From: an uncultured Oscillospiraceae bacterium
GTDB lineage: Bacteria > Bacillota > Clostridia > Oscillospirales > Acutalibacteraceae
Length of the DNA: 11,452 bases
Direction of reading: 5' to 3'
Assembly (NCBI GenBank): GCA_900540295.1
Contig: UQFM01000058.1
Span: 1-11,452, forward strand
Under the pieces are notes generated by a model, which ran no database searches, was not told the DNA's origin, and saw only the letters and a program-made list of their open reading frames with translations. The position numbers were made by a program, and so were the translations under genes. This document shows, one piece after another, positions 1 to 6,039 of the stretch (position 1 is the first letter of the stretch; the number at the start of each line of letters is the position of its first letter).

Positions 1-18
1 GATGTGTATAAGAGACAG
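1..18 (+). other. Nextera/Tn5 mosaic-end adapter remnant
   Basis: The first 18 bases, GATGTGTATAAGAGACAG, are the last 18 bases of the 19-base Tn5 mosaic end used in tagmentation library adapters. This is seen directly; the adapter sequence is established knowledge. It sits exactly at the edge of the window, as expected for untrimmed reads at a contig end. It should not be read as a biological transposon end: no transposase or partner inverted repeat is present. Confidence 0.93.
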
Positions 19-86
19 CTACGGTTTGGTGCAACTTTTTTTGGGTTATGCTTCGCCTGACATTTTTTGCAAAATCCAACTTCGAT

Positions 87-114
87 CGGGCGGGCATGGA
101 AACCCGCCCCTACG
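87..114. repeat. GGGCGGG-type intergenic hairpin, copy 1
   Basis: Perfect 7-bp inverted repeat GGGCGGG (88-94) and CCCGCCC (103-109) with the loop CATGGAAA, followed by CTACG. The 28 bases 87-114 are identical to 3938-3965, on the far side of the three plus-strand genes. The sequence just before it (TTTTTTGCAAAATCC, about 64-78) is also repeated, at about 3700-3714. It is a member of a dispersed palindromic family described further in the 3586-4140 region. The remaining bases 19-205 hold no gene; they lead into the ribosome binding site of the mutase. Confidence 0.8.
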
Positions 115-194
115 GAATTTGTACACAACCATTGGTTTGTGAACTGCCATGAAGTTCCCCACAAAAACCCTAACCCGATTTTACCCATCCTTTT

Positions 195-201
195 AGGAGG
201 T
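195..201 (+). promoter_or_regulatory. Shine-Dalgarno of the phosphohexomutase
   Basis: AGGAGGT lies five bases before the ATG at 206. It decides this start over the upstream frames in the repeat-containing leader. Confidence 0.85.
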
Positions 202-205
202 CATT

Positions 206-1747
206 ATGCAATTACAACATTTAAAAAGCGGCACGGATGTGCGCGGTACGGCGCTGAATCCCGAAAATCCCGCACAAATCGATTTAACCGACGAGGTTAT
301 CGCCCGCATTGTCGGCGGCTTCGTGCGGTTTTTAGCCGCGAAAACCAAAAAACCGCAGTCGGAATTAAAAATCTCGGTCGGACACGATTCCCGTCTTTCC
401 GCTGACCGCATCCAAGCGGCGGTGCTTCGGGAACTGACGGCAAACAGCATTTGTGCGCTGGACTGCGCGCTTTGCTCCACGCCCGCAATGTTTATGACCA
501 CGCAGACGGAAAACTGCGACGGCGCGGTGCAAATTACCGCCAGCCACCACCCGTGGGACAGAAACGGCTTGAAATTTTTCACCCGCAGGGGCGGGCTTTC
601 GGGCGGCGAACTGCAAGCGATTTTGGCAGACGCCGAAAATACGGCGCCGAAATCCACGGCGGACACAAAAATTTCTGCGGTTTCGCTTGATTATCTTTCA
701 ATTTATTGCGAACAATTAAAAACGATGATTCGTGACGGCGTAAAGGATGCAAACAATTTCGAGAAACCGCTGACGGGTCTGAAAATCGTGGTAGACGCTG
801 GCAACGGCGTGGGCGGATTTTACGCAGAAAAGGTGCTCGCGCCTTTGGGGGCGGATACTGCGGGAAGCCGTTACCTAGACCCCGACGGACGCTTTCCGAA
901 CCACGTGCCGAACCCCGAAAACGCGGCGGCAATGGAAAGTGCGCGCGAAGCGACCTTGGAATCGGGCGCAGACCTCGGCGTGATTTTCGATACAGACGTA
1001 GACCGCGGCGGCGCGGTCACTGCCGACGGCGAGGAGCTGAACCGCAACCGTTTGGTCGCTGTGGCGGCGGCAATCGCCTTAGAAGAAAATGCGGGCGCGT
1101 CCGTGGTCACGGACTCCGTCACCTCGGCAGGGCTGACAAAGTTTATAAACAACACCCTCGGCGGTAAGCACATCCGCTTTAAGCGCGGCTATAAAAACGT
1201 GATTGACGAGGCGGCGCGCCGCTGTGCGGACGGCGAAAACGCCCCCCTTGCAATAGAAACCTCAGGACACGCGGCATTTCGCGAAAACTATTTCCTTGAT
1301 GACGGCGCTTATCTCGTCACGCGTATCATCATCAAGCTTTGCCTCTTAAAACGCGCGGGCGGCGGTCTCGGCGATTTAATTGCCGATTTGGAAGAACCCG
1401 CTGAAGAAAAAGAGGTGCGCCTCGGGATTACCGCTCCCGATTTTAAAGCCTACGGCGAAGAAATGATTGCGCGTGTTGAATCGCAGGCAGCAGTTTGTGC
1501 GGACGTTAAAATTGCGGACGACAGCCGCGAAGGGACAAAAATCATCTTTCAAAGCCCCGACACAGACGGCTTCTTCATTTTCCGTTTAAGCGTACACGAC
1601 CCGATTATCCCCGTCAACTTTGAATCCGCTGTTTCGGGCGGCAACCGCAAAATGGCAAAGACGCTTCTCGGCTGGCTGTCGGACGCGGACGGGCTGAATC
1701 TTTTGCCCCTGCAACAATTTTCAGAAGATTTTGAAAAATCATATTGA
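206..1747 (+). CDS. Phosphoglucomutase/phosphomannomutase (alpha-D-phosphohexomutase family)
   Basis: A 513-residue cytoplasmic enzyme of the alpha-D-phosphohexomutase superfamily, which interconverts hexose 1-phosphates and 6-phosphates through a phosphoserine and a 1,6-bisphosphate intermediate. All four family signatures are visible in order: the catalytic phosphoserine loop TASHHP at residues 111-116 (Ser113), the Mg-binding loop DTDVDR at 262-267, the sugar-specificity loop ETSGH at 351-355, and the C-terminal phosphate-binding region around SREGTK at 440-445. The first domain also carries GTDVRG near residue 10, as usual. The length is somewhat greater than the roughly 450-residue bacterial PMM/PGM enzymes. 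The start is fixed by a near-ideal AGGAGGT at 195-201, five bases before the ATG. No terminator follows; the acpP promoter begins inside its stop codon. Glucose versus mannose specificity cannot be decided from sequence alone, so no symbol is given. Confidence 0.92.
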   Translation: MQLQHLKSGTDVRGTALNPENPAQIDLTDEVIARIVGGFVRFLAAKTKKPQSELKISVGHDSRLSADRIQAAVLRELTANSICALDCALCSTPAMFMTTQTENCDGAVQITASHHPWDRNGLKFFTRRGGLSGGELQAILADAENTAPKSTADTKISAVSLDYLSIYCEQLKTMIRDGVKDANNFEKPLTGLKIVVDAGNGVGGFYAEKVLAPLGADTAGSRYLDPDGRFPNHVPNPENAAAMESAREATLESGADLGVIFDTDVDRGGAVTADGEELNRNRLVAVAAAIALEENAGASVVTDSVTSAGLTKFINNTLGGKHIRFKRGYKNVIDEAARRCADGENAPLAIETSGHAAFRENYFLDDGAYLVTRIIIKLCLLKRAGGGLGDLIADLEEPAEEKEVRLGITAPDFKAYGEEMIARVESQAAVCADVKIADDSREGTKIIFQSPDTDGFFIFRLSVHDPIIPVNFESAVSGGNRKMAKTLLGWLSDADGLNLLPLQQFSEDFEKSY

Positions 1748-1771
1748 CAAATCGCTTTTATATCATACAAT
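1744..1771 (+). promoter_or_regulatory. Sigma-70-type promoter of acpP
   Basis: A consensus -35 TTGACA (1744-1749) and a near-consensus -10 TACAAT (1766-1771) are separated by 16 bases in an AT-rich tract. The -35 overlaps the mutase stop codon TGA (1745-1747). Transcription would start near 1778, leaving a leader of about 30 bases before acpP. The match is seen directly; activity is inferred. Confidence 0.75.
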
Positions 1772-1806
1772 ATTGTAGTATATATATTCTCTTGGGAGGA
1801 AATTAT

Positions 1807-2031
1807 ATGATATTTGAAAAGGTCAGAAAAATTATTTGCGAACAGTTCGATTTAGACGAAGAAAATGTCACTGCCGACACACTTTTGGAGGACGATTTGG
1901 AAGCGGACAGCTTGGATTTGGTCGACCTCGTGATGTCTTTCGAGGACGAATTCCAAATCGAAGTACCCGACGAGGAAATTGAAAACATCAAAACCGTCGG
2001 CGACATTGTAAAATATATCGAAGAACACTAA
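1807..2031 (+). CDS. acpP: Acyl carrier protein
   Basis: A 74-residue acidic protein that carries growing acyl chains on a phosphopantetheine arm during type II fatty acid synthesis in the cytoplasm. The attachment motif is EADSLD, with Ser35 as the modified serine, followed by the usual LVDLVMSFEDEF helix and a C-terminal VGDIVKYIEEH. Length and acidity are typical of AcpP. The ATG at 1807 is chosen because GGGAGGA (1794-1800) lies six bases upstream; a longer TTG-initiated version at 1744 would start inside the promoter and lacks a ribosome binding site. The gene sits alone between a mutase and a tRNA synthetase rather than in a fab cluster, so a role in another acyl pathway cannot be excluded, but the sequence looks like the housekeeping ACP. 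Confidence 0.95.
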   Translation: MIFEKVRKIICEQFDLDEENVTADTLLEDDLEADSLDLVDLVMSFEDEFQIEVPDEEIENIKTVGDIVKYIEEH

Positions 2032-2048
2032 GTCCGATGTTCACGGAC
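2032..2048 (+). other. Small hairpin in the acpP-proS spacer
   Basis: GTCCG (2032-2036) pairs with CGGAC (2044-2048) around a 7-base loop directly after the acpP stop codon. No T-run follows, so it is unlikely to be a terminator; acpP and proS can be read as one transcript. It may only shape mRNA stability. Confidence 0.3.
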
Positions 2049-2083
2049 GGCTGTGCGCCTGATTCTTCGGGAAGGAATGGAAA

Positions 2084-3520
2084 ATGGCTGAGCAGAAAAA
2101 AATGGTAGCGGAAATCACCTCGATGGAGGAGGATTTCGCAAAATGGTATACCGACGTCGTCAAAAAGGCGGAGCTTATCGAGTATACCAGCATAAAAGGG
2201 TGCATGGTGATTCGCCCCTACGGCTACGCAATCTGGGAAAATATTCAGAAACAGCTGGACAAAATGTTTAAGGCTTTGGGGCATGAAAACGTCTGTATGC
2301 CGATGTTTATCCCCGAAAGTCTTTTGAATAAGGAAAAGGACCACGTGGAGGGCTTCGCGCCCGAAGTCGCTTGGGTCACGCACGGCGGCAACGAAAAATT
2401 GGAGGAGCGCCTTTGCGTGCGCCCGACCTCGGAAACGCTGTTTTGCGAGCATTATAAGGCGATTGTGCAATCCTACCGCGATTTGCCGAAGCTGTATAAC
2501 CAGTGGGTATCTGTTGTGCGCTGGGAAAAGACGACGCGTCCGTTCTTGCGTTCCCGCGAATTTCTGTGGCAGGAGGGACACACCATCCACGCCACTGCCG
2601 AGGAAGCGCAGGCGGAAACCGTGCAGATGCTGAACGTGTATGCGGACTTCTGTGAAAAGTATCTTGCTATGCCCGTTGTCAAGGGCGTAAAGACCGAAAA
2701 AGAGCGTTTTGCAGGCGCAGAGGATACATACACCATTGAAGCGCTGATGCACGACGGCAAGGCGCTGCAAAGCGCCACATCTCACTATTTCGGCGACGGC
2801 TTTGCGCGCGCCTTTGACATTCAGTTTACCGATAAGGACAATCAGTTAAAGCATCCGTTCCAGACCTCCTGGGGCTGTACAACACGCCTTATCGGCGCGG
2901 TCATTATGACCCACGGCGATGACAGCGGTTTGGTTCTGCCCCCGAAAATCGCCCCGACACAGGTTATGGTGATTCCGATTGCGGCACACAAGGCGGGCGT
3001 AACCGAAAAAGCAAATGAGGTCTGCGCGAGACTGAAAGCGTTCTGCCGTGCGGGTATCGATACAACCGATAACTCCCCCGGCTGGAAGTTTGCACAGTAT
3101 GAAATGAAGGGCGTGCCTCTGCGTTTGGAATTGGGTCCGAAAGACATCGAGAAAAACCAGTGCGTTTTGGTGCGCCGCGACAACCGCGAAAAGATTTTCG
3201 TTTCGCTTGATGATTTGGAGACGGAAATCCCGAAGGTGCTGGAGGCTGTGCAGCAGGGCTTGTATGACGCGGCACTGGAAAGACGCGCCAATATGACGTA
3301 TTCCGCCGCTTCCTTTGACGAACTGAAAGATATTGCCGACAACAAGCCCGGCTTTATCAAGGCGATGTGGTGCGGCGACCGCGCTTGCGAAGACAAGCTG
3401 AAAGAGGACGCAGGCGTTACCTCGCGCTGTATCCCGTTTGCACAGGAGCATATCGGCGACACGTGCGTCTGCTGCGGCAAGCCTGCGACGAAAATGCTCT
3501 ATTGGGGCAAGGCGTATTAA
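2084..3520 (+). CDS. proS: Prolyl-tRNA synthetase, archaeal/eukaryote-like (ProS type 3)
   Basis: A 478-residue class II aminoacyl-tRNA synthetase that charges tRNA-Pro with proline. In order: an N-terminal segment with VIRPYGYAIWENIQ (42-55, motif 1 area), RPTSET (113-118, amino acid site), motif 2 with RPFLRSREFLWQEGHT (152-167), HPFQTSWGCTTRLIG (257-271), motif 3 with GDDSGLVLPP (278-287), an anticodon-binding domain from about 293, and a C-terminal domain with Cys430, Cys435, Cys449 and Cys461/463/464 that looks like the zinc-binding module of this subtype. The chain ends in Tyr, as archaeal/eukaryote-like enzymes usually do. The editing INS domain of the long bacterial form is absent, matching the roughly 480-residue type. 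The start is supported by GGGAAGGA (2069-2076), seven bases upstream. It is the last gene of the plus-strand run and is followed by a strong terminator. Confidence 0.96.
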   Translation: MAEQKKMVAEITSMEEDFAKWYTDVVKKAELIEYTSIKGCMVIRPYGYAIWENIQKQLDKMFKALGHENVCMPMFIPESLLNKEKDHVEGFAPEVAWVTHGGNEKLEERLCVRPTSETLFCEHYKAIVQSYRDLPKLYNQWVSVVRWEKTTRPFLRSREFLWQEGHTIHATAEEAQAETVQMLNVYADFCEKYLAMPVVKGVKTEKERFAGAEDTYTIEALMHDGKALQSATSHYFGDGFARAFDIQFTDKDNQLKHPFQTSWGCTTRLIGAVIMTHGDDSGLVLPPKIAPTQVMVIPIAAHKAGVTEKANEVCARLKAFCRAGIDTTDNSPGWKFAQYEMKGVPLRLELGPKDIEKNQCVLVRRDNREKIFVSLDDLETEIPKVLEAVQQGLYDAALERRANMTYSAASFDELKDIADNKPGFIKAMWCGDRACEDKLKEDAGVTSRCIPFAQEHIGDTCVCCGKPATKMLYWGKAY

Positions 3521-3541
3521 GAAATTCGAAATAAAATTTGT

Positions 3542-3584
3542 AACACCCCCGCATGGCAGTTTCAGCCGCGCGGGGGTGTTTTTT
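3542..3584 (+). terminator. Intrinsic terminator after proS
   Basis: An 11-bp perfect stem: 3542-3552 (AACACCCCCGC) pairs with 3570-3580 (GCGGGGGTGTT). T-run through 3584. It lies 21 bases after the proS stop codon and closes the plus-strand genes. Confidence 0.92.
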
Positions 3585-3609
3585 GTTGTGTATGGATTGT
3601 CATGCGTAG

Positions 3610-3630
3610 GGCGGGCGGCTTGCCCCCGCC
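3610..3630. repeat. GGCGGG-type intergenic hairpin, copy 2 (diverged)
   Basis: GGCGGG (3610-3615) pairs with CCCGCC (3625-3630) around CGGCTTGCC. It has the same architecture as the other family members but a different loop, and is followed by GTCTAATTAC. Confidence 0.5.
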
Positions 3631-3654
3631 GTCTAATTACATGAAATTTTCTGC

Positions 3655-3674
3655 GGGCGATGCGTGAATCGCCC
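3655..3674. repeat. GGGCGAT-type intergenic hairpin, copy 3
   Basis: GGGCGAT (3655-3661) pairs perfectly with ATCGCCC (3668-3674) around GCGTGA, followed by TTACAAGG. It is a family member with seven perfect base pairs and a distinct arm sequence. Confidence 0.6.
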
Positions 3675-3724
3675 TTACAAGGTTGCGTAAAACCGTTGGT
3701 TTTTTGCAAAATCCGACTATGCTC

Positions 3725-3748
3725 GGGCGCGCAATGCACGCCCCTACG
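3725..3748. repeat. GGGCG-type intergenic hairpin, copy 4
   Basis: GGGCG (3725-3729) pairs with CGCCC (3739-3743), with extra GC pairing inside, followed by CTACGG. It is preceded by the TTTTTTGCAAAATCC segment shared with the copy at 87-114, and followed after about 13 bases by the first 51-base direct repeat. Confidence 0.65.
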
Positions 3749-3761
3749 GATTTCCACAAGC

Positions 3762-3812
3762 TTGTCATTCTGAGCGCAGCGAAGAATCTCACACGGCACA
3801 GCGTGAATTTGA
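3762..3812. repeat. 51-base direct repeat, copy 1
   Basis: Begins TTGTCATTCTGAGCGCAGCG. It matches 3979-4029 at 49 of 51 positions by my base-by-base comparison. The core is itself an imperfect palindrome (ATTCT ... AGAAT). Closely similar strings are, from memory, widespread in intergenic regions of Clostridia and some other phyla. Confidence 0.88.
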
Positions 3813-3834
3813 TTTTCGGTAGAGCGGGGGGGCG

Positions 3835-3918
3835 GGTCTCCGGTGGAGACCTTTGAATACAAAGTATTCAAAAGCACCGACCGAGCGACAGGCGAGACCT
3901 TGCCCTCGCCGTTGGTCG
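3835..3918. repeat. Cluster of three adjacent palindromes
   Basis: First, GGTCTCC (3835-3841) pairs with GGAGACC (3845-3851) around a 3-base loop. Directly abutting it, TTTGAATAC (3852-3860) pairs with GTATTCAAA (3864-3872) around AAA. Then a nested structure has CGACC (3878-3882) with GGTCG (3914-3918) outside and GGCGAG (3891-3896) with CTCGCC (3905-3910) inside. All arms are perfect. No U-run follows any of them, so a terminator is unlikely. Confidence 0.7.
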
Positions 3919-3937
3919 ATATGTTTTTTAGTATGCT

Positions 3938-3965
3938 CGGGCGGGCATGGAAACCCGCCCCTACG
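3938..3965. repeat. GGGCGGG-type intergenic hairpin, copy 5
   Basis: GGGCGGG (3939-3945) pairs with CCCGCCC (3954-3960) around CATGGAAA, followed by CTACG. It is identical over 28 bases to 87-114. The second 51-base direct repeat follows 13 bases later, repeating the hairpin-plus-direct-repeat order seen at 3725-3812. Confidence 0.8.
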
Positions 3966-3978
3966 AGTTTGCATAAAA

Positions 3979-4029
3979 TTGTCATTCTGAGCGCAGCGAA
4001 GAATCTCACACCGCACAGCGTAAATTTGA
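3979..4029. repeat. 51-base direct repeat, copy 2
   Basis: Second copy of the repeat at 3762-3812, with two differences. Both copies sit immediately downstream of a GGGCG-type hairpin in the same orientation, so the hairpin and the direct repeat look like parts of one composite element. Confidence 0.88.
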
Positions 4030-4140
4030 CCCGCACGCAGAAACGGATATCCTTGTCCGTCCGTTAATTTTTGTCAGATTTTGGCGAGCGCGACGCGCAA
4101 GCGCCCTCTACAAATTGTACATTAACGTTGATTGGCGCAA

Positions 4141-4169
4141 AATAAAACAACCCCCGATTTGGGGGTTGT
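4141..4169 (-). terminator. Intrinsic terminator of the minus-strand lipoprotein operon
   Basis: A 9-bp perfect stem, ACAACCCCC (4147-4155) with GGGGGTTGT (4161-4169), loop GATTT. Read on the minus strand it is followed by TTTATT, a U-rich tail. It lies 26 bases after the stop codon of the 4196-5095 gene. Confidence 0.88.
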
Positions 4170-4195
4170 GACGGTTGTATGTAAAAGGAAAATGT

Positions 4196-5095
4196 TTACT
4201 CGACGGTGTAATTCTCCGCCCATGCGTCCAAAACCTTTTCAAACTCTGCGCCCTTTAAGGTTTTTAAGCAGTCCAGCCGATATGCTGAAAATAAATTGCG
4301 GCTTTCATCCGTCAAATTTTCTCTCTGCACCAAAAAAATATAATCGCCTGTTACAAAGGTTTTTGCCGTGCCGTTTTCAATCGCGGAAACCTGTGTGAAA
4401 AAATCCTCGGGGTAATTTGCGTCTCCCCGCACCGCAACCACCGTTTCGGTGTTTGCGGTTACATTTTCCAGCTTTGCCGCCTGCTCGGCAACCGTCCCGC
4501 CCGCATTCACGGCAGACGCGGCATTTTCAAAAACCGTTATCATCCGCTGTCGGTCACTGTCGGTCAGCGGTACAGAATTCCCGTTATTGTCCGCAGTCGT
4601 TAAAAATCCCGTTACGGACTGAAACGCAATATAGTTTTCCGTGAAATATGTACGCAGTGTATCTTCAGCAATCGGCGCATCTCCGTCAGCGGCATAATAA
4701 TCCGCCAAAACGGCATCCTTGTAGCCCATAGAGGTTTCAATTTTCATTAAATCCTGTTTGTTGACGCCAAGCCCGGTATAATATGCTCCGAATAACCGCC
4801 ATTTTGCATTAACGCTTTGTGAAATTTCCGCCTTTTTACTTGCGGAAAGCGACAGCCCGCGTTCGGCAAATGCCGAATTCACCGCCACATAGACAGCGAT
4901 TTTTCGGTGTACCGCCGCCGAAAGTGCATCTTCCTCGGCATCCGGCTGTTCCTGCCGTACCGCATCCGTAAAATATTGCACAATCCCTTTGTCAATCCGT
5001 GTGCCGTTCACGGTAAGCGCACCGTGCGGTGTGCACGCGGACAGCATACACAGACAAAGCACTGCGCAAAGAACAAATACAAAACTTTTCTTCAT
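4196..5095 (-). CDS. SurA/PrsA-like (peptidyl-prolyl isomerase-type) lipoprotein
   Basis: A 299-residue predicted lipoprotein. A lysine-containing hydrophobic signal (residues 1-20) ends in the lipobox LSAC, so Cys21 would be lipidated and the protein anchored outside the membrane. After it, LTVNGTRIDKGIVQYFTDAV (27-46) looks like the start of the SurA/PrsA N-terminal helical domain, and residues 55-160 are helical and charged as in that domain. The last third (about 160-262) has the rough order of a parvulin domain (helix with AASAVNAGGTVAEQAAKLE, then YPEDFFTQVSAIENGTAKTF) but lacks the recognisable parvulin opening (HIL-type), so isomerase activity is doubtful and a chaperone role more likely. 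The ATG at 5095 is preferred over an upstream in-frame start because it begins the signal peptide and has GAGGG (complement of 5104-5108) upstream. It starts 14 bases after the degV stop, so the two are surely co-transcribed. Confidence 0.72.
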   Translation of the reverse strand: MKKSFVFVLCAVLCLCMLSACTPHGALTVNGTRIDKGIVQYFTDAVRQEQPDAEEDALSAAVHRKIAVYVAVNSAFAERGLSLSASKKAEISQSVNAKWRLFGAYYTGLGVNKQDLMKIETSMGYKDAVLADYYAADGDAPIAEDTLRTYFTENYIAFQSVTGFLTTADNNGNSVPLTDSDRQRMITVFENAASAVNAGGTVAEQAAKLENVTANTETVVAVRGDANYPEDFFTQVSAIENGTAKTFVTGDYIFLVQRENLTDESRNLFSAYRLDCLKTLKGAEFEKVLDAWAENYTVE

Positions 5096-5109
5096 CCGTG
5101 CATCCCTCA

Positions 5110-5967
5110 TTATTTCAGCATAAATTCCATTGTGAAGGTTTTTTCCCCGCAATGCGTCGTAATCGTACAGCCCACCGAGGAAATTATACATTCCTTACAT
5201 TTCAGCGTTTTACGTACTTCTTTTTGCAAAATTCGCAGCTGTTCCTCAGATACACCCTCGGTGTGCGACAGAATGACACGGTCGGTGTCAATCTGCCCCG
5301 CATATTGCGTCAGCAAATCGCGCAGATATTGCATTTGGCACTGTTCGGTTTTCCCGCGGTATTTTTTACCGACCACGAGCGCGCCGTCTTTCATGACAAT
5401 AGACGGCTTAATGCCGAGAATATTTGCCCCGAACGCCGTCACCCCCGAGCACCGCCCGCCTTTGTGCAAAAACTCCAGCTTGTCCAACACGAATGTCGTG
5501 ACAACCTTTTCACGCTTGTATTCCATTTCATGCGCAATGGTCGGTGCATCGCAGCCCGCCTCTGCCATTTCAGCCGCTTTAATGCACAACAGGGTTATCC
5601 CCGTCGTCAGGCTTTTGGAATCCACCACATAAACATTTTCCACTTCCTCCGCCGCTAACACCGCATTTTGGTGCGTTGCAGAAAGCTTAGAGGAAAAGCT
5701 CAAATGCACTACCGCATCACATTCTTTGCGCGCCTCTTCAAAAAAGTCAATATACTCCGCTACGGAAACCGCCGAGGTTTTCGGCAGCTTTCCCGTCTGT
5801 TCATAAAAAGCAAACAGCTCCGACGGTGTAATATTTACACCGTCCTCAAAACATTTATCCTCTAAAATAATATGCAGCGGCGCAACCCGAATCCCGTACC
5901 GTTCTTGAATCTCAGGGGGGACGTCCGCCGGACTGTCCGTAGAAATAATAATTTTACGCATATCCAT
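5110..5967 (-). CDS. DegV family fatty-acid-binding protein
   Basis: A 285-residue cytoplasmic protein of the DegV family. Members of this family bind a single fatty acid; the FakB proteins present it to the kinase FakA for phosphorylation and use in phospholipids. Visible family landmarks are TDSPADVP (10-17), TSAVS (64-68), SSKLSATHQNA (92-102), VVDSKSLTTG (114-123), LEFLHKGGRCSG (164-175), LGIKPSI (184-190), SHTEGVSEE (234-242) and a C-terminal THCGEKTF (271-278). That last segment normally reads closer to H-x-GPG; here GEK replaces it. The ATG at 5967 is the only upstream in-frame start; a second ATG at 5961 is possible. Neither has a good Shine-Dalgarno; a purine-rich AAAGGAG lies about 60 bases upstream. 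No FakA kinase gene is in the window. Confidence 0.93.
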   Translation of the reverse strand: MDMRKIIISTDSPADVPPEIQERYGIRVAPLHIILEDKCFEDGVNITPSELFAFYEQTGKLPKTSAVSVAEYIDFFEEARKECDAVVHLSFSSKLSATHQNAVLAAEEVENVYVVDSKSLTTGITLLCIKAAEMAEAGCDAPTIAHEMEYKREKVVTTFVLDKLEFLHKGGRCSGVTAFGANILGIKPSIVMKDGALVVGKKYRGKTEQCQMQYLRDLLTQYAGQIDTDRVILSHTEGVSEEQLRILQKEVRKTLKCKECIISSVGCTITTHCGEKTFTMEFMLK

Positions 5968-6001
5968 CGCTGTGTGATACCGCGATACACAAAAAACGCA
6001 T
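5954..6001 (-). CDS. Possible 15-codon leader ORF overlapping the degV start
   Basis: In the 72-base gap between the membrane protein and the DegV gene, an ATG at 6001 opens a 15-codon frame reading MRFLCIAVSHSDGYA whose TAA (5954-5956) lies just inside the DegV coding start. AAAGGAG and GGGGA motifs lie upstream at less than ideal distance. It could couple translation into DegV, which lacks its own ribosome binding site. It may equally be chance. Confidence 0.15.
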   Translation of the reverse strand: MRFLCIAVSHSDGYA

Positions 6002-6039
6002 ACTGTTCGCTTTTGGTCCCCGATACCGCTCCTTTCTCC

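Larger units (their letters stand above)
3586..4140. repeat. Gene-free convergent spacer packed with palindromic repeats
   Basis: This 555-base stretch lies between two converging transcription units, and I see no credible gene in it. The ORFs that cross it are carried by repeats or run antisense to proS. It holds several members of a short GC-rich hairpin family (near 3610-3630, 3655-3674, 3725-3743, 3939-3960 and a weak one near 4083-4105), most followed by a C/T-rich TAC motif; two 51-base direct repeats (3762-3812, 3979-4029); and three adjacent palindromes at 3835-3918. Such mosaics are typical of non-autonomous or REP-like intergenic elements; no mobile-element protein is encoded here. 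Origin and function are unknown. Confidence 0.85.

Noticed and set aside
1..18. Genuine Tn5-like transposon end
   Set aside because: Exact match to the engineered mosaic end at the very first base, with no transposase or second end; a library artefact is far simpler.
1744..1806. Longer TTG-initiated acyl carrier protein
   Set aside because: The extension is the promoter and leader; the ATG at 1807 has an ideal ribosome binding site and gives the standard ACP length.
1988..2785. 265-codon minus-strand open frame
   Set aside because: Shadow of acpP and proS on the opposite strand; no ribosome binding site or family resemblance.
3610..4029. CRISPR array
   Set aside because: Repeats are few, variable, palindromic and irregularly spaced, without uniform spacers or cas genes.
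2846..4036. 396-codon minus-strand open frame
   Set aside because: It is antisense to the clearly real proS gene and continues through the palindromic repeats and the proS terminator; the peptide is repeat-derived and rich in Arg and His.
4907..5658. Plus-strand open frames of 209 and 241 codons
   Set aside because: Antisense to the DegV and lipoprotein genes, which carry convincing motifs; compositions are Cys/Arg/His-rich as typical shadows.
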